Made by a program: the position numbers and the translations under genes. 64,000 bases of DNA from Desmonostoc muscorum FACHB-395 (GTDB lineage Bacteria; Cyanobacteriota; Cyanobacteriia; Cyanobacteriales; Nostocaceae): the NCBI RefSeq assembly GCF_014698035.1, contig NZ_JACJSF010000002.1:62001-126000 (forward strand), written 5' to 3'. Below are positions 25,128 to 34,916 of the stretch, in pieces (the stretch's first letter is position 1; the number at the start of each line of letters is the position of its first letter). The notes below the pieces were generated by a model that had not been told where the DNA came from, made no database searches, and saw nothing but the letters and a program-made list of their open reading frames with translations.

Positions 25128-26942
25128 ATGCGACTTTCACAAATGTTATTTGTTACACTGCGGGATGATCCGGCTGATGCTGAGATTCCTAGCCATAAAT
25201 TATTACTCCGTGCAGGCTACATTCGTCGCATCGGTAGTGGTCTTTATGCTTATTTGCCGTTAATGTGGCGGGTATTACAAAAAGTTTCCCAGATTGTGCG
25301 GGAAGAAATGAACGCTACAGGCGCACAAGAATGTCTCTTACCGCAATTACAACCTGCTGATTTATGGAAGGAATCGGGACGCTGGGACACTTACACCAAA
25401 GCTGAGGGGATCATGTTTTCCCTAATTGACCGCCGTGAGCAACAATTAGGATTAGGCCCAACTCATGAAGAAGTAATCACAGCGATCGCTCGTGATATGA
25501 TTCGCTCTTATCGCCAGTTACCCCTACACCTCTACCAAATTCAAACTAAATTCCGCGATGAAATTCGTCCCCGCTTTGGTTTGATGCGCGGACGCGAATT
25601 TATCATGAAGGACGGCTACTCCTTCCATACCGATGAAGCCAGCCTCAAAGAAACTTACCAGGATATGTATAAAGCCTACAGCAACATCCTGCGACGTTCT
25701 GGTTTAGCTTTTCGCGCAGTGGAAGCCGATTCTGGTGCAATTGGCGGTTCTGGTTCCACAGAATTTATGATTTTGGCGGAAGCTGGTGAAGACGAAGTTC
25801 TCTACACTGAGGATGGCAAATACGCCGCTAACGTAGAAAAGGCTGTTTCTTTACCAATTGATGCGGAAATCTCACGGTTTACAACTTACGAAAAACGGGA
25901 TACACCTGGAACAGAGACGATTGATAAGGTGTGTCAACTCCTCAACTGTTCTCCGACTCAATTGGTGAAAAATGTCCTTTATCAGACGGTTTATGATAAT
26001 GGTATAACCGTGTTAGTTCTGGTGAACATTCGAGGCGATCAGGAAGTTAATGAGGTCAAATTGCAAAATGAATTGACCAAATTAGCTTCTGAATATGGCG
26101 CTAAAACTATTATTAGTTTGAATGTACCAAATGTAGAAGCCCAGCAAACGTGGACAGCCAAATCTCTACCTTTAGGCTACATTGCGCCAGACATCGCAGA
26201 TGAGTATATTGCTGCTGATAAACAGATTCATCCCAAGTTTTTACGCTTGGTGGATCAGACAGCCGTTGATTTAAAAAACTTTGTTACAGGTGCGAATGAA
26301 GCTGGTTATCACGTAGTTGGTGCTAATTGGGGTGAGCAATTTAAGTTACCAGAGCGAGTAGTAGATATTCGCAAGTCAAGACCGGGCGATCGCGCCATCC
26401 ATAACCCAGAACAAACCTTACAAAGCGCCCGTGGAATTGAAGCAGGTCACATCTTCCAATTAGGCACTAAGTATTCCCAAGCCATGGGTGCAACTTATAC
26501 CAACGAACAGGGTGAAGAAAAGCCGTTATTTATGGGTTGTTTTGGTATAGGCGTGTCGCGGTTAGCACAAGCTGCCGTAGAGCAATCTTATGATAAAGAT
26601 GGGATTATTTGGCCCGTTGCGATCGCACCCTACCACGCAATCATCACGATTCCTAACATTAAAGATGCTCAACAAATCGAAGTCGCCCAAAAACTTTACA
26701 CAGAACTCAATCAAGCAGGAATTGAAACCCTACTAGATGACCGCGATGAACGAGCGGGAGTGAAATTTAAAGATGCTGACTTGATTGGCATACCTTATAG
26801 AATTGTAACCGGACGCGCGATCGCTAATGGCAAAGTCGAAGTTGTAGAAAGAGCCACCCGCAACTCTCAAGAAATTGTCATAGAGGAAGTTACAACCACA
26901 CTCAAACAGTGGATTACCGCCGCCACTCAGGTAAAAAATTAA
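25128..26942 (+). CDS. proS: Prolyl-tRNA synthetase
   Basis: A 604-residue class II synthetase that charges tRNA-Pro. Motif 2 ([18 protein letters not shown]) and motif 3 ([15 protein letters not shown]) are clear, an editing (INS) domain lies between about residues 230 and 400, and a C-terminal anticodon-binding domain ([16 protein letters not shown]) ends the protein. The architecture is the bacterial long form. An AAAGGGATTAAACG leader precedes the ATG. It is monocistronic with a terminator downstream. Confidence 0.97.
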   Translation: MRLSQMLFVTLRDDPADAEIPSHKLLLRAGYIRRIGSGLYAYLPLMWRVLQKVSQIVREEMNATGAQECLLPQLQPADLWKESGRWDTYTKAEGIMFSLIDRREQQLGLGPTHEEVITAIARDMIRSYRQLPLHLYQIQTKFRDEIRPRFGLMRGREFIMKDGYSFHTDEASLKETYQDMYKAYSNILRRSGLAFRAVEADSGAIGGSGSTEFMILAEAGEDEVLYTEDGKYAANVEKAVSLPIDAEISRFTTYEKRDTPGTETIDKVCQLLNCSPTQLVKNVLYQTVYDNGITVLVLVNIRGDQEVNEVKLQNELTKLASEYGAKTIISLNVPNVEAQQTWTAKSLPLGYIAPDIADEYIAADKQIHPKFLRLVDQTAVDLKNFVTGANEAGYHVVGANWGEQFKLPERVVDIRKSRPGDRAIHNPEQTLQSARGIEAGHIFQLGTKYSQAMGATYTNEQGEEKPLFMGCFGIGVSRLAQAAVEQSYDKDGIIWPVAIAPYHAIITIPNIKDAQQIEVAQKLYTELNQAGIETLLDDRDERAGVKFKDADLIGIPYRIVTGRAIANGKVEVVERATRNSQEIVIEEVTTTLKQWITAATQVKN

Positions 26943-26954
26943 ACTTCAACATTT

Positions 26955-26997
26955 ACGCAGAGGAATCAATACTTTACTTTGCGTTCCTCTGCGTTTT
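26955..26997 (+). terminator. Probable terminator of proS
   Basis: ACGCAGAGGAA and TTCCTCTGCGT form an 11-bp perfect stem with an 18-base loop, followed by TTTT, starting 13 bp after the proS stop. Confidence 0.6.
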
Positions 26998-27248
26998 ACT
27001 CAGCGTTCCTCTGCCTTGTAAATTAATCATCTCCAAAAAGAATGAAATTTACATAATTTGGTAGGTGACGGATTAGAAATATAAATTCTAAAATTGAAAA
27101 AGGGACTTGCGGAATTAAAAATAATCGCCCTTTGAGGCATAAAGTCTCCTCCAGGTTTCGGGAAACTCTCTACTTGTAAGTATCGTCTTTAACCAGGCTG
27201 CTCCTCACATAACGACCATATCAGCCCTCAGTCAGGAAGGTTTTGAAC

Positions 27249-27860
27249 ATGAAAGACCAACAAGGATCTAATCGCATTTCTTCAGGCGCAATTGCAGCCG
27301 TTTCAGCAGTGGTTGTAGCGGTGGGTGGCGGTGTGGCTTGGTTTACTACACACTCCAGCAATCCTCCCACACCATCAAATCCCTCTGGGCCCATCGCTCA
27401 ACCAGCACAGCCATCAACTAGGCAGCCAGCTAACGAGCAAACCCCTAATGTTTATTGGCTCAGACCAAAAGACAAAAGTGTTGCTTTGGTTCCCCAACCA
27501 GTTAAAGTCGCTTCTATACGAGCCAACCAGCCTTTAGAAGCAGCTTTCCAAAGTTTGTTGGCAGGGCCGACAGAAGGAACAGATTCCACAACTATCCCCA
27601 AAGGAACTAAGCTGTTGGGACTGAAATCAGAAAATGACGAAGTTCACGTTAATTTATCTGAAGATTTTACCAGTGGTGGTGGTAGCACATCAATGATGGG
27701 TCGCGTCGGACAAGTTGTTTATACTGCGACAAGTTTAAATCCTAAAGCCAAGGTTTACATTGACGTGAACGGTAAACCATTGGATGTTTTAGGTGGTGAA
27801 GGCGTAGAGTTACAACAACCACTAACTCGTGAAAGCTTTGAGAAAAATTATCAGCTTTAG
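27249..27860 (+). CDS. GerMN-domain membrane-anchored protein
   Basis: A 203-residue protein from the ATG at 27249, with GGAAGG upstream; the frame also has a TTG 6 bp earlier. It has an N-terminal membrane segment (IAAVSAVVVAVGGGVAWF), a Pro/Ser/Gln-rich linker (about 35-65), and a GerMN domain (LEAAFQSLLAGPTEG, then VHVNLSEDF, VVYTATSL). GerMN domains occur in spore germination and peptidoglycan-associated proteins. In cyanobacteria the role is unknown, presumably in the cell envelope. Confidence 0.85.
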   Translation: MKDQQGSNRISSGAIAAVSAVVVAVGGGVAWFTTHSSNPPTPSNPSGPIAQPAQPSTRQPANEQTPNVYWLRPKDKSVALVPQPVKVASIRANQPLEAAFQSLLAGPTEGTDSTTIPKGTKLLGLKSENDEVHVNLSEDFTSGGGSTSMMGRVGQVVYTATSLNPKAKVYIDVNGKPLDVLGGEGVELQQPLTRESFEKNYQL

Positions 27861-27864
27861 TTCT

Positions 27865-27925
27865 TGGTCATTGGTCATTGGTCATTGGTCATTAGCAAAG
27901 GACAAAGGACAAATGACAAAAGACT
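27865..27925. repeat. TTGGTCA-type heptamer repeats
   Basis: Four TTGGTCA/TTAGTCA-type units and then the complementary AGGACAA and ATGACAA units fill the gap between two convergent genes. They may act as a bidirectional hairpin. Confidence 0.7.
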
Positions 27926-28271
27926 AACGTTTACTATTTAACACACGAAAATTACGGGCTTGCTCCTCTAACCTTGTGGCCAGGCGATCACAAACCCGAT
28001 TACACAAATCAAAAATCATTTCATCTTCCACCCGGTAATAGGCGCAAGTTCCTTCACTGCGGCGGCTAAGGATACCTGCTTGCCACATTACCTTCAGGTG
28101 TTTTGACACATTTGCCTGAGAAGTCTGTGTTGCCTCTACCAACTCTTGCACGCATTTTTCTTCATCCCGTAATAAGTGGAGCAGCCGCAAGCGCATCGGC
28201 TCACTTAACAGGCTGAAGTATTCAGCTACTTGTTGCACCACTTCTGGCGGTAAAGGCAACGTTTGTTTCAT
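27924..28271 (-). CDS. ArsR/SmtB-family transcriptional regulator
   Basis: A 115-residue winged-helix repressor with LSEPMRLRLLHLLRDEEKCV, the recognition helix TSQANVSKHLKVMWQAGIL and the wing RRSEGTCAYYRV. Single cysteines occur, but the paired CxC metal site of classical ArsR/SmtB is not visible, so the effector is unknown. It is the last gene of a leftward series after accB, with 75 bp between them. Confidence 0.88.
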   Translation of the reverse strand: MKQTLPLPPEVVQQVAEYFSLLSEPMRLRLLHLLRDEEKCVQELVEATQTSQANVSKHLKVMWQAGILSRRSEGTCAYYRVEDEMIFDLCNRVCDRLATRLEEQARNFRVLNSKR

Positions 28272-28346
28272 CAGGATTAACCCGCAAGGACTGAAGTTTT
28301 AACGATGACTCATTTCAGATGACTCATTTGATATATAGATTAATAC

Positions 28347-28904
28347 TTAATCGGGGTTAATTCGCATCAAAGGTTGACCATATTCTACAGCGTCACCATT
28401 TTGGAGAAGAATTTCCATCACTTGTCCAGAGACTTCGGCTTCGATTTCATTCATCAGCTTCATGGCCTCAATGATACAGACGGTTTGACCCTTGCGGACG
28501 CGATCGCCAACTTCCACAAATGCCGCTTCTCCAGGCGCAGGAGCGCGATAAAACGTTCCCACCATTGGGGAAGGCACTTCTACTAATCTCTGATCGATGA
28601 TTGAGGGAGCATTTACTGACAACTGCAATTGTGTGCTAGTACCAGTATTCTCAAACACGCGAGATGTGGACACCTCCGTTACCTGACTCGCGTTCACCTG
28701 GTTTCCCCCAGATGAACCCGATGTCAGTCCAGAACCTACCACACCGCCGAAGGTTGCTTGACCTACCGACAACATCTGATTGCTGACGCTCACAGCCTTA
28801 CGGACTGTTAGTTCAAAATCATCGCTTTTGAGCGTGACTTCTGCAATATCTGTTTGTGCGATAGTTGCCAATAGTTGGCGGATTTCATTAAAGTCCAATG
28901 GCAC
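28347..28904 (-). CDS. accB: Biotin carboxyl carrier protein of acetyl-CoA carboxylase
   Basis: A 185-residue protein with the biotinyl domain at about residues 105-185 (VPSPMVGTFYRAPAPGE, then the biotin-lysine motif EAMKLMNEIE). The N-terminal about 35 residues and a Ser/Thr/Gly-rich flexible linker match AccB. It carries carboxybiotin between the two half-reactions that form malonyl-CoA for fatty-acid synthesis. It lies 109 bp after efp, a common bacterial pairing. Confidence 0.96.
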   Translation of the reverse strand: MPLDFNEIRQLLATIAQTDIAEVTLKSDDFELTVRKAVSVSNQMLSVGQATFGGVVGSGLTSGSSGGNQVNASQVTEVSTSRVFENTGTSTQLQLSVNAPSIIDQRLVEVPSPMVGTFYRAPAPGEAAFVEVGDRVRKGQTVCIIEAMKLMNEIEAEVSGQVMEILLQNGDAVEYGQPLMRINPD

Positions 28905-29013
28905 AGTTTTTATTACCTCGACCTATCCGTAAATTAGCATCTTAAGTGTGGCAGGGATTAAATCCAGATGTAGGGATTTCAATCGGGAGCAAGCATCTCC
29001 ATAGAGATGAAAG

Positions 29014-29571
29014 TTATTCCCTGCTGATATATTTATCTTCCTGGGTATCAACTTTGATGCGTTCTCCTTGAGAAATAAACAAAGGAACCATCACAATTGC
29101 ACCGGTTTCCAAAGTTGCTGGTTTTGAACCACCGGTAGCAGTGTCACCTTTTAAGCCTGGATCTGTTTGTACAATTTCCAGAACCACAGATTTAGGCAAT
29201 TCTACTCCTAGAACCTGATCGCCCCACTTAATAACTTCAGCTTCCATACCTTCCTTCAGGTATTTGACGCGATCGCCAATTTGTGCGCGGGTCAATCTGC
29301 CTTCTTCGTAGGTTTCCATATCCATAAAGACGAACTCATCGCCCTCTTTATAGGTATGCTGCATCGTGCTTTTTTCTAGAGTAGCTTGGGGCACAGTTTC
29401 CCCAGCTCGGAACGTTTTTTCCATCACGCTCCCACTTTGGACATTTTTTAACTTAGTTCGGACAAAGGCGGAACCTTTGCCTGGTTTGACGTGCAAGAAT
29501 TCTAGCACTCGCCATACAGACCCATCTAATACAATCGAAACACCGGGTCGAAAGTCGTTACTGGAGATCAT
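29014..29571 (-). CDS. efp: Translation elongation factor P
   Basis: A 185-residue three-domain protein. The domain I loop PGKGSAF places Lys32 at the tip that is modified in many bacteria, and the C-terminal signature [19 protein letters not shown] is diagnostic. EF-P relieves ribosome stalling at polyproline. It is the first gene of the leftward efp-accB pair. Confidence 0.97.
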   Translation of the reverse strand: MISSNDFRPGVSIVLDGSVWRVLEFLHVKPGKGSAFVRTKLKNVQSGSVMEKTFRAGETVPQATLEKSTMQHTYKEGDEFVFMDMETYEEGRLTRAQIGDRVKYLKEGMEAEVIKWGDQVLGVELPKSVVLEIVQTDPGLKGDTATGGSKPATLETGAIVMVPLFISQGERIKVDTQEDKYISRE

Positions 29572-29624
29572 GAAACTTTCAAATTTTGGAAGACAATCGG
29601 CATTTATTGTACCCTTCTAGAGTC

Positions 29625-29755
29625 GTCATTGGGCATTTGTCATTAGTCATTTATCATTTGTCATTTGTACTGAGCGTATCGCTAAAGCGAAAGCTTCGCT
29701 AATGCGTAGCGTCTCCAAGAGTTGTCAAAGTATTTGTCATTTATCCTCCGCCCTT
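29625..29755. repeat. Heptamer repeats plus a GCGTAGCGTCTC repeat
   Basis: CATTTGTCATT-type units flank a GC-rich piece (GCGAAAGCTTCGCTAATGCG, then GTAGCGTCTCC). The last resembles the dispersed repeat at 38158-38184 and 52120-52146. It lies in the divergent gap between efp and the cyclophilin gene. Confidence 0.6.
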
Positions 29756-29820
29756 AACGTGGGAAGATTATTGATGGGTTACGTCCAGTCAACAATTTAA
29801 TGCTGCATTTGAGTTATCCC

Positions 29821-30927
29821 ATGCTTAACTTATTAAAATCCTGGCTGAAGAACAGCCTAATGGCAATACTGCTGGTAACAATATTTTTAGGCATAACTAC
29901 AGCTGGGTGGACTCCCTCCAGTAGCGCCGCGCTGCCAGCCGGCAACGCAATCACCGACGGCAAGGCTTTGTTGCGGTATGCACTCCCGATAGATAACAAA
30001 CCTGTACGGCAACTACAAGCCAGTTTAGAGGACATCTCTGCCCAACTGCGGGCTAATCGGCGATGGGGTGCTATTTCCAAAGACATCAGCAAAGCATCCC
30101 GAATTCTCGATAAACCCTCCCAAATCTTAACAAGCGTTCCCACAGAACGCCAACCCCAAGCAGAAGCTTGGATTACCGAGTTGAAATCTGGGGTGGGTAA
30201 ATTAGAAGAATTGGCGAACAGCAAAGATAAAGAACAAATTCTTCAAGAGAGAGGCAAACTTCTAAATCTAGTAACTCAGATAGAAGAGTCAATGGTGAAA
30301 GAATTCCCCTTTGAAGTGCCTACTGAGTACAGTAACCTGCCACAACTGAAAGGTCGTGCCACGGTAGAATTCAAAACTAACAAAGGCGATTTGACTGTCG
30401 TCGTGGATGGTTATAGCGCCCCTGTGACTGCTGGTAATTTTGTAGATTTAGTACAGAGGGGTTTTTACAATGGCTTAGAATTTACCCGTTCTGAAGAATC
30501 TTACTTTCTGCAAACTGGAGATCCCGCAGGTAAAGATGTAGGTTTCATTGATCCCAAGACAGGCGAATATCGCGCTATTCCCTTAGAAGTTTTAGTTCAG
30601 GGTGATAAAGCACCTACTTATGGGATTACGCTAGAAGAAGCTGGTCGTTACGTTGATATGCCAGTTCTGCCTTTCTCTGCTTTTGGTGCAGTAGTCATGG
30701 CTCGTCCCGAAAGTGAAGTAAATGGTGGTTCATCGCAATTCTTCTTCTTTTTGTTTGAACCAGAACTCACTCCCGCCGGACGCAACCTCTTAGATGGTCG
30801 CTATGCCGTTTTTGGCTATCTCACCGAAGGCAAAGAAGTTTTGGATAAACTAAAGGCGGGTGACAAAATTGAATCGGCAAAAGTCGTTCAAGGAATAGAA
30901 AATCTGGTTGAGCCGCAAGCATCATAA
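29821..30927 (+). CDS. Lumenal-type cyclophilin (peptidyl-prolyl isomerase)
   Basis: A 368-residue protein from the second ATG, which puts the signal sequence first (SLMAILLVTIFLGITTAGW, then SSSAALPAG). Residues about 45-170 are a helical bundle region (KPVRQLQASLEDISAQLRAN). Residues about 180-360 are a cyclophilin domain (VEFKTNKGDLTVVVDGYSAP, then NGGSSQFFFFLF). The layout matches the plant thylakoid-lumen protein CYP38/TLP40 and its cyanobacterial homologues, which help assemble photosystem II. Several catalytic residues of cyclophilins differ, so it may act as a chaperone. Confidence 0.85.
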   Translation: MLNLLKSWLKNSLMAILLVTIFLGITTAGWTPSSSAALPAGNAITDGKALLRYALPIDNKPVRQLQASLEDISAQLRANRRWGAISKDISKASRILDKPSQILTSVPTERQPQAEAWITELKSGVGKLEELANSKDKEQILQERGKLLNLVTQIEESMVKEFPFEVPTEYSNLPQLKGRATVEFKTNKGDLTVVVDGYSAPVTAGNFVDLVQRGFYNGLEFTRSEESYFLQTGDPAGKDVGFIDPKTGEYRAIPLEVLVQGDKAPTYGITLEEAGRYVDMPVLPFSAFGAVVMARPESEVNGGSSQFFFFLFEPELTPAGRNLLDGRYAVFGYLTEGKEVLDKLKAGDKIESAKVVQGIENLVEPQAS

Positions 30928-30965
30928 GAAGGAAGCAGGGAACAGGGGGAGAATAATTCCTGTAC

Positions 30966-30985
30966 AGACGCGATTAATCGCGTCT
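30966..30985. repeat. Perfect 20-bp palindrome between convergent genes
   Basis: AGACGCGATT pairs with AATCGCGTCT with no spacer, between the ends of the cyclophilin and Uma2 genes. It may act as a bidirectional terminator or be a dispersed palindrome. Confidence 0.5.
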
Positions 30986-30988
30986 CTC

Positions 30989-31570
30989 CTAACTCCCCTG
31001 ATTTAGATTCCCGGCGGTGAATACTTGATCAACTGTAATCGCTAATTCTAGAAAAGTCCGTGATACAATTTCCTGAGTACCAGTAAAAACTATTTCTTCG
31101 TAAAATCCATCTTCCAGTAGTAACACTGAAACCTTTGCTTCCAGTGGGTCTACAATCCAATATTCAGGAACCTCTAAGGCCGCATATTCAGAACGCTTAT
31201 GACGATAATCCCGTTTAACCGACTCTGGACTGACCACCTCGACAATTAGTAAAGGCGGTGACTGAAATACTGCTGAGGCATTCAACAATTCCCTAGCTTG
31301 CTCAAGCGTCACCACACACAAATCAGTCAACCTAGATTTATTTCTCCCCGTTCTCACCCCACTTTCTCGAAAACACAGCCAAGGTGAGCTACAACGTTTA
31401 ATTTCTGCATCTAGTACTTGCTCAAGAAATTTGGCAATCAGGAAATGTTCAATAGTAGGTGGGTTCATTAGCTCTAGCTTGCCATCCACCAGTTCATAAT
31501 GAAAATCGCTACCATCATCATAGGTTAAGTACTCTTCAAATGTGATGCTGGTTACTGGTGTTGTTACCAT
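30989..31570 (-). CDS. Uma2 family endonuclease-fold protein
   Basis: A 193-residue Uma2 protein with ITFEEYLTYDDGSDFHYEL, GRNKSRLTDLCVV, and LIVEVVSPESVKRDYRHKRS (the acidic and basic catalytic positions), then EYWIVDPLEAKV. It stands alone between the cyclophilin and thiL genes. The role is unknown. Confidence 0.9.
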   Translation of the reverse strand: MVTTPVTSITFEEYLTYDDGSDFHYELVDGKLELMNPPTIEHFLIAKFLEQVLDAEIKRCSSPWLCFRESGVRTGRNKSRLTDLCVVTLEQARELLNASAVFQSPPLLIVEVVSPESVKRDYRHKRSEYAALEVPEYWIVDPLEAKVSVLLLEDGFYEEIVFTGTQEIVSRTFLELAITVDQVFTAGNLNQGS

Positions 31571-31659
31571 CCCAACTGACTCCTAGACGATACCCTTATA
31601 TTAAACAGTAAAACAAATCATCAGTTTTCTTAGTAATTTTTCAGCACGGAAAACCGATC

Positions 31660-32682
31660 GTGAACAGTGATTTCTCTTCTCAACAAGTAAAAGATATTGG
31701 TGAACAAGGTCTTTTAGAAAGATTGCAACGCTTCTGTCCTCCAGAAATTATCGGCGATGATGCAGCAGTACTTGTGACTGCACCAGAGCAATCTTTGGTA
31801 GTGACTACAGATGTGCTGGTTGATGGCGTACATTTTAGCAACCTCACCACTTCCCCAGAAGATGCTGGCTGGCGGGCTGCTGCTGCTAATTTATCAGATT
31901 TAGCAGCGATGGGTGCTTCTCCACTAGGAATTACCGTTGGGTTGGGACTCCCCGGTGAAGTTAGGGTGAGTTGGGTTGAGCGACTGTACCAGGGAATGAC
32001 AGAATGCCTGCAAAAATACAATACCTCAATTGTTGGGGGCGATGTCGTGCGATCGCCTGTGACGACTTTGGCAATTACCGCTTTTGGTCAAGTTCACCCT
32101 AATCAAATTATCCGCCGTTCTGCTGCTGTAGTGGGAGATACGATCGTTGTTACAGGGGTTCATGGAGCCTCCCAAGCTGGCTTAGAACTGCTTTTACATC
32201 CCCAATCAGGACAAAACCTCAAAGATGTAGAACGCACGGCACTAATCCGCGCACACCAGCGCCCACAGCCACGATTAGATGTCTTACCAATCCTCTGGAA
32301 AATTTTAGCATCCCCATCTCCTATACCCATTGCCGGTATGGATAGCAGTGATGGTTTGGCAGATGCAATTATCCAAATCTGCCGCGCCAGTGGTGTTGGC
32401 GCTGTCCTAGAACGCAGACAAATTTCCATACCAGCAGCTCTTGACCATTGGCTAACAGAAGAGCAAGCGCTAGCTTATGCTCTATACGGTGGCGAAGACT
32501 TTGAATTAGTGCTTTGCTTGCCACAAGAGTCAGCATTAGCCTTAGTACAAAATCTTGGTCAAGGTGCTGCGATCGTCGGCAACATTACACCCGGATCAAC
32601 AGTACTATTGCACGACGAACAAAAAAAATTCCCTGACCAAGTTCTGAGCCTTAGCCAGGGATTTCAGCATTTTAGTCAATAG
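31660..32682 (+). CDS. thiL: Thiamine-monophosphate kinase
   Basis: A 340-residue kinase that makes thiamine pyrophosphate from thiamine monophosphate. Motifs are EIIGDDAAVL, TTDVLVDGVHF, NLSDLAAMGA with the metal-binding Asp, and GMDSSDGLADA. It starts at a GTG. Length and motif order are normal. It is apparently monocistronic. Confidence 0.95.
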   Translation: MNSDFSSQQVKDIGEQGLLERLQRFCPPEIIGDDAAVLVTAPEQSLVVTTDVLVDGVHFSNLTTSPEDAGWRAAAANLSDLAAMGASPLGITVGLGLPGEVRVSWVERLYQGMTECLQKYNTSIVGGDVVRSPVTTLAITAFGQVHPNQIIRRSAAVVGDTIVVTGVHGASQAGLELLLHPQSGQNLKDVERTALIRAHQRPQPRLDVLPILWKILASPSPIPIAGMDSSDGLADAIIQICRASGVGAVLERRQISIPAALDHWLTEEQALAYALYGGEDFELVLCLPQESALALVQNLGQGAAIVGNITPGSTVLLHDEQKKFPDQVLSLSQGFQHFSQ

Positions 32683-32756
32683 TCCTTTGTTATTTGTCCT
32701 TTGTCCTTTGTCTTTTGTGAAAAACTAATGACCAATGACTAATGACCAATGACAAA
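32683..32756. repeat. Heptamer repeats between thiL and gap2
   Basis: TTTGTCC-type units are followed by AATGACC/AATGACT units, complementary in part, filling the gap between two convergent genes. Confidence 0.65.
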
Positions 32757-33770
32757 TTATTGCCACTTCTCAGCTACCAATTCTGCCAAATCCAAAACTC
32801 GTTGGCTGTAACCCCACTCGTTGTCATACCACGCCATAACTTTTACTAAGTCATTGCCCATAACCAAAGTCAAGCTGGAATCAACAATCGAAGAAGCATC
32901 GCTACCTTGATAATCGGAAGATACCAGTTCTAGTTCGCTATAGTCCAAAATGCCTTTAAGTGGGCCTTCAGCAGCATCTTTGAGAGCTTGGTTAACTTCT
33001 TCAGTAATAGTACGCTTCTCAACCTGAACTACGAAATCTACCATTGAGACGTTCGGGGTTGGTACGCGCAAGGCAACGCCATTAAGCTTGCCTTTCAGGT
33101 CTGGGATAACCAGCGCCACTGCTTTTGCTGCACCAGTGGAGGTGGGTACAATGTTTATCGCTGCGGCCCTCGCCCGTCGCAAATCCCGGTGAGAAGCGTC
33201 TAGCAAACGCTGGTCGCCTGTATAGCTGTGGGTGGTGGTCATCGTACCTTTGATGATGCCGAACTTATCGTTCAACACCTTGGCAATTGGTGCCAAACAG
33301 TTGGTAGTACAACTAGCGTTACTGATAATGTTGTGTATGTTGTGGTCATAATCATGATGATTCACACCAACCACAAAAGTGCCATCCTCGTTTTTACCAG
33401 GAGCGGTAATCAGAACTTTCTTGGCTCCAGCATTCACATGCTTTAGCGCTCCTTCTTTGCTAGTAAATACGCCTGTTGCTTCGATAATTAGGTCAATTCC
33501 CCAATCTCTCCAGGGCAACTTTTCTGGGTTGCGATCGGATACGCACTTAATGGTCTTACCGTTAACGATGATAGAGTTATCATCGGCACTAATCTCAGCA
33601 CCTTTGATCTTACCTAGCATCGAGTCATACTTCAGCAGGTGAGCATTGGTTCTAGGGTCTGACGTGTCATTAATAGCGACAAGATCGATATTGCTATTCT
33701 CTCTACCCACCCAGCAACGCGCAAAGTTACGTCCAATCCGCCCGAAACCGTTGATTGCAACTCTAATCAC
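32757..33770 (-). CDS. gap2: Glyceraldehyde-3-phosphate dehydrogenase, Gap2 type
   Basis: A 337-residue enzyme from a GTG at 33770, chosen because AGAGGG lies 9 bases upstream and the protein then begins [15 protein letters not shown]; the frame is open 17 codons further up. The catalytic Cys is in [29 protein letters not shown] is typical of cyanobacterial Gap2, the NADP/NAD-using form that works in the Calvin cycle and gluconeogenesis. Asp and Arg positions fit the family. Upstream is a run of nine G on the plus strand (33834-33842). Confidence 0.94.
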   Translation of the reverse strand: MIRVAINGFGRIGRNFARCWVGRENSNIDLVAINDTSDPRTNAHLLKYDSMLGKIKGAEISADDNSIIVNGKTIKCVSDRNPEKLPWRDWGIDLIIEATGVFTSKEGALKHVNAGAKKVLITAPGKNEDGTFVVGVNHHDYDHNIHNIISNASCTTNCLAPIAKVLNDKFGIIKGTMTTTHSYTGDQRLLDASHRDLRRARAAAINIVPTSTGAAKAVALVIPDLKGKLNGVALRVPTPNVSMVDFVVQVEKRTITEEVNQALKDAAEGPLKGILDYSELELVSSDYQGSDASSIVDSSLTLVMGNDLVKVMAWYDNEWGYSQRVLDLAELVAEKWQ

Positions 33771-33886
33771 AGTGTCTTGCCCTCTGTATTTATGCTTATA
33801 TGTTGATATCGTTGACCCCAATCATATCGCAAAGGGGGGGGGCACTTATAACCATAAAGTGTTAGATCAATAAAAAAACACATAAT

Positions 33887-34513
33887 TTATTCAGATTTGT
33901 TCGAGTACAAACTGTTGTTAGTGATATATGATCTGACCGCTTCCGGTACTAAATAACGAATTGACTGGCGATCGCGACACAATTTGCGAATTAGACTTGA
34001 CGAAACTCCTACTAAAGGTATATTCAGGAGTTGCCAGTAAATGGTATGTGACTGCTCCTTTAGTTGTTGCTCCACTTGCTTGCAGATTAATTTGCTTTGA
34101 GTTATAGTCTCACCACCTAGCAGTCGGGGTGCGATTAACCAATCACACATTTGTGCTAGTTCGTGTCCACGGTACCAACGAGGTAAGGTTTGGAAAGTAT
34201 CCAAGCCCACAATCCAGTACCAGTGAGTATTTGGGTAACAAGCAGATAAGTCAATCAGAGTGTTAATGGCATAAGAAGTCCCAGAGCGATTTGCCTCCAC
34301 TAGGGAGATAGTAAACGCTGGGTTATCTTTTATGGCTAATTGCAGCATTTCCACGCGATGCTCAAACAAAGCTGCTTCTTTATGAGGAGGATTTAGGGAT
34401 GGCACCCAAATTACCTTTTCAAGAGATACTTCTTGCATTGCTGTCTCGGCTACGAGCAGGTGTCCCCAGTGAATTGGATCAAATGTGCCACCAAAAATTG
34501 CTAGTTGCTGCAT
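33887..34513 (-). CDS. nadD: Nicotinate-nucleotide adenylyltransferase
   Basis: A 208-residue enzyme of NAD synthesis, starting MQQLAIFGGTFDPIHWGH; 16 further codons upstream in frame are probably not used. GGTFDPIHWGHL holds the nucleotidyltransferase HxGH motif, and the C-terminal SSSLIRKLCR matches the ISSTxIR motif. It makes deamido-NAD from nicotinate mononucleotide. Confidence 0.93.
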   Translation of the reverse strand: MQQLAIFGGTFDPIHWGHLLVAETAMQEVSLEKVIWVPSLNPPHKEAALFEHRVEMLQLAIKDNPAFTISLVEANRSGTSYAINTLIDLSACYPNTHWYWIVGLDTFQTLPRWYRGHELAQMCDWLIAPRLLGGETITQSKLICKQVEQQLKEQSHTIYWQLLNIPLVGVSSSLIRKLCRDRQSIRYLVPEAVRSYITNNSLYSNKSE

Positions 34514-34916
34514 CCAGTTATGCCTGGGTTTTATGCAATTGAAAAATAGTTTCATTACCAATGTACTATTGTAGTCAATTCACGGCTAAACTTGATGCAA
34601 TTTCAAATCAGTTTCACTAAACAATGTATTATGTAGCCAATTCCAGTAAGGTAGACAAAAATATGTATTTGACATTACAAGAATTTCTTTCCCGATGTAG
34701 CCAAAATTTTCAGAATAATCTTAACAACAGTTCAGAAATAGTAAAAACCTCCAACCAAGGTAAAATCATTCTGAACACGCAAAACCAGACCAGAAAACAC
34801 ATCTGGGCATTAAACATAAATACGATATAGGAGTAGTTACGGTAAAAATCAAATTCCTGTTATGATACGCGTGTCATTTGTGATTATGGTGTGGTGTGGT
34901 GTAAGAGGAGCAATAA
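34514..34916. other. Spacer before murC, one doubtful ORF
   Basis: This 400-bp gap holds an AT-rich 68-codon frame (34624-34830) rich in Asn and Gln with no recognisable domain or clear ribosome-binding site, and then the murC leader with AAGAGGAG just before its ATG. I see no RNA gene. Confidence 0.4.

Noticed and set aside
34624..34830. 68-codon ORF before murC
   Set aside because: No ribosome-binding site, no recognisable domain, Asn/Gln-rich; likely part of the murC upstream region.
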